In this document: positions 61,596 through 64,000 of the stretch, one piece after another
Numbering within the stretch: the stretch's first letter is position 1
Layout: each line of letters opens with the position of its first letter
Assembly: GCF_002234675.1 (NCBI RefSeq)
Contig: NC_019866.2
Location: 2,218,083-2,282,082 of the forward strand
Source: Oryzias latipes
Lineage: Eukaryota > Chordata > Actinopteri > Beloniformes > Adrianichthyidae
DNA length: 64,000 bases
Reading direction: 5' to 3'
Position numbers and translations under genes: made by a program
Notes under the pieces: generated by a model
The model's input: only the letters and a program-made list of their open reading frames with translations
Databases searched by the model: none
Told to the model about the DNA's origin: nothing

Positions 61596-64000
61596 CTACC
61601 TGATCCGTCCGTTCTTGCTGGGGGGGGTCAGTTCAGATTTGGGGTCAGGGCTGGTGGAGCTCCAAGCCGTGGTCCTGCAGTGTTTTGTGGATGTGCAAGC
61701 GCTGGGGCCCAACAAACAGACGTCTGAGGCGGACCAGTGGCCCCCCAGCAGTCCATCCACCCAGCGGCGGAGCGGCGCCCCCGTCAGGCCGGCGTTGGCC
61801 TCTGCCGCCTCCACATCCACCAGGCTGACCGGCAGCTGCAGCACCGGGTTTAGACCGTGGAAGCTCTGCTCCATGTAGGAGTTCTTTGCCGGGCCGCCGT
61901 GCAGACGCTGGGCGTCTTCTGCATCCAGAGAGAAGACGCAAACTTAGAAGGAAATCAACACAACTGCAGCCTCAAAAGAAGGAAGCAAGACATAGACCTC
62001 TTTAAGAACAGCTATGGATCAAAGAAACCTAAAAATAACCAATCATGGAGATATGACAACTTGTTTTGTCGAAAAATAAATCTTCATTTCCTTACATCCT
62101 TTCTTTTATTAACTCATTTTTTTTAGAAATAGACCCACTCCGATAAATAATTTGTTTGTGGTGTTTTTCACATGTTCTTGTGGCATTTTTCTCATGATGG
62201 AGGACATACATGAAGAAAATTATGTTAAAAATTGAATTTTTGAGGTTTTTTTTTATTGGTGAATCAGGAGTAGATGAAAAAATGCTATTTGGAAAATATT
62301 GTATTAGTAATGCAAAAAATTCGATGGGCGGGTCACAAGCCCCATTCTGATGCATCCTCTGCAGACAAATAGATCCATGAACGTCTTTATTGTCCTGGTC
62401 TGAGCTGGAATCTGGATCTAAACTGGACGGATGGACAGATCTGATATTGCTGCCATTTTTGTTGCACCGCTAATGTCAGGTTGGAGCTGTGAGGGGCTGT
62501 AAGCTAGCAGGAGAGTGTGTAAACAAAGGAATGATGGTAAGTGGGGGTGGGCTTACTCCATGCCAACGTCCCCACCTACAACTCAGAGGTGAATTTCTAC
62601 TGAACTCCTGTCGCTCTGCAGAAACTACATCCTAGAAAACGAATCAGGTTTTGGGATTTTGGCTAAAAACATCATCATCATAACTAAAAGACCTCTGGGA
62701 AGGCTTTGAAAATAGATCAAAAGATGCTCAGAGTGGTATCTGTTCTGCTTTTGTTCCACTTTTTAACATTTTATTTAGAGCTATGGGAATGACTTTTTTC
62801 TTGTTTTTAACAGAAACTGGGAAAAGTCGATACTATGTGACATCACTGATTGGATGACGCTTGTCCATCATGTTAACGGAAAGTTGAAGCGATGCTGGAA
62901 ATCCTTCATACGAATCAAAAACCTTAGTATGCAGACGATGAAGACACATTTCGAAAATCTCATACATCATCATCCAATCGGTGCCGTCCTTTAATACCTA
63001 CCTTTTCCGGTTTATTACTGTGTTTCGTTTTTTAACATTTCATTTCGATTTCTGGAAATTACTTTTGTTTTTCGAAACTTTTATTTTTTTGTTGTTTTAT
63101 TGTTGAGGGGGAATTTTGTATTGACCTCTAAAATGGAAGAATGTTTTTTTATAATTTGTTTTTCTTTCAATTGTTTTTATGATCTCTGAGATGTTTTTTT
63201 GATTTGACTTCAGGGCCACCGTAGTTTTCTTTTAACGGCGTATGAAGTATTCAACATATTAAGTATAATAAGTTACTTTAAGCCAACTAATATTTTTGAT
63301 GAGGTTTGGGTTTTTTGCAGTGAATGAGTGAAGATAGTGGTGGATGAAGGAGCAGTCATCTTCTCCATTCTCTTTCCTGGCAGCAGAGCAGCCCCTTCAG
63401 TGACACTGTCCATCTAACTGGTCTCTTTGAACGTGGAATCCTGCCATGTTTGTGAACATCTCGCCTCAGAAAAACAGAGAACTGGAGAAGTTTTATCTGT
63501 TTATCTGGAGATGGAGCGAACAGAAGGACAGCCTGGAGGGGAAATTCTTCTGCGTGTAAAAACAGATCAGACCGCAGGTCAGACATCTTCACACGGGTCG
63601 GCAGTTGTTCCCGTTCACGACCGAGATGAGGAGGAAGAGGCTAATTCAGACGGAGGTGACCCTGAGTGTGCGTGACCCAATCAGAATGAACGCTGACCCT
63701 ATAAATACACGCAGGCACGAGATGCTGACAGCTGGGATGGGGGTGGGGGGTGGGCGCTCTAATCATTTAGGTTCTTGTTTCATCCGATGAGTCAAAAGTA
63801 GAGTTTCACGGTGAAGGTGTCCCACCTCTCTGAATGGGCTGCTGCTTGTGGAACTCCAGCGGAGCGACGATGAAGCGCGTCTGACCCATCAGGCTCCAGC
63901 GCTGCAGCACCCTCAGGGTCCAGACTCCGGGCCGTAGAGGCGAGGTGAGCGGCGGCCGGTAGTGGGTGACCTCGGCGGACGCGTCTACCAGGATGTCGTA
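61596..64000 (-). CDS. xylt1: Xylosyltransferase (XYLT1-like), last two exons, partial
   Basis: Golgi type II enzyme that adds xylose to serine of proteoglycan core proteins, the first step of chondroitin and heparan sulfate assembly. Two coding exons are present: 64000-63826 (cut by the window edge, 58 codons plus one base) and 61918-61596 (ending in TAG). They join in frame across a 1.9-kb GT-AG intron. These encode the C-terminal xylosyltransferase-specific domain, not the glycosyltransferase core. Recognisable segments: THYRPPLTSPLRPGVWT, a YMEQSFHGLNPVL motif, Cys-containing LLGPSACTS, and the end SSTSPDPKSEL with NGRIR. NPVL, GVWT, VAPL and TAWSS fit XYLT1 better than XYLT2 as I recall them; the paralogue is therefore likely but not certain. 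No break in the visible part. Confidence 0.85.
62155..62725 (+). repeat. Dispersed repeat family R1, copy F (longest copy)
   Basis: Located in the last xylosyltransferase intron. The most complete member: starts TTCTTGTGGCATTTTTCTC, passes through GTTGCACCGCTAATGTCAGG and TCGCTCTGCAGAAACTACAT, and ends GAAAATAGATCAAAAGATG. No frame or inverted termini stand out, so it may be SINE-like or an internally deleted element. Confidence 0.82.

Overview
This window is teleost fish nuclear DNA. The evidence is multi-exon, GT-AG-spliced genes with clear vertebrate orthology, short introns, and a repeat complement typical of ray-finned fish (tRNA-derived SINEs with an L2-type tail, hAT elements with CAGGGG termini, LINE relics, long microsatellites). 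There are no operons, CRISPR arrays or prokaryotic features. I cannot name the species from sequence alone.

Layout. Positions 1-30,400 are gene-poor: no exon I can support, mainly AT-rich unique DNA, repeats and nested transposons. Positions 30,475-39,199 hold elac2 (tRNase Z long form), minus strand, 23 coding exons reconstructed end to end. Positions 42,589-51,182 hold map2k4 (JNK/p38 pathway kinase kinase), minus strand, 11 coding exons. Positions 52,677-54,333 hold tmem220, plus strand, 6 coding exons, divergent from map2k4. Positions 55,608-58,954 hold sco1 (cytochrome c oxidase copper chaperone), minus strand, 7 coding exons, tail-to-tail with tmem220. Positions 61,596-64,000 hold the last two coding exons of a xylosyltransferase, closer to XYLT1 than XYLT2, minus strand, running off the right edge.

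How the genes relate. They are independent housekeeping and signalling genes, not a pathway. elac2 and sco1 both have mitochondrial roles (tRNA 3' processing, COX assembly). The cluster elac2/map2k4/tmem220/sco1 resembles human 17p12-p13; a xylt1-like neighbour is not part of that human block.

Repeats. The clearest results are: a hAT element inserted into a tRNA-SINE with an 8-bp palindromic duplication; a second hAT carrying a probable solo LTR; a MITE with an internal 51-bp tandem duplication; a six-copy unnamed dispersed family found both in introns and between genes; two striking hairpins; and a LINE relic with an inverted duplication of its own coding sequence. I found no convincing novel multi-gene system.
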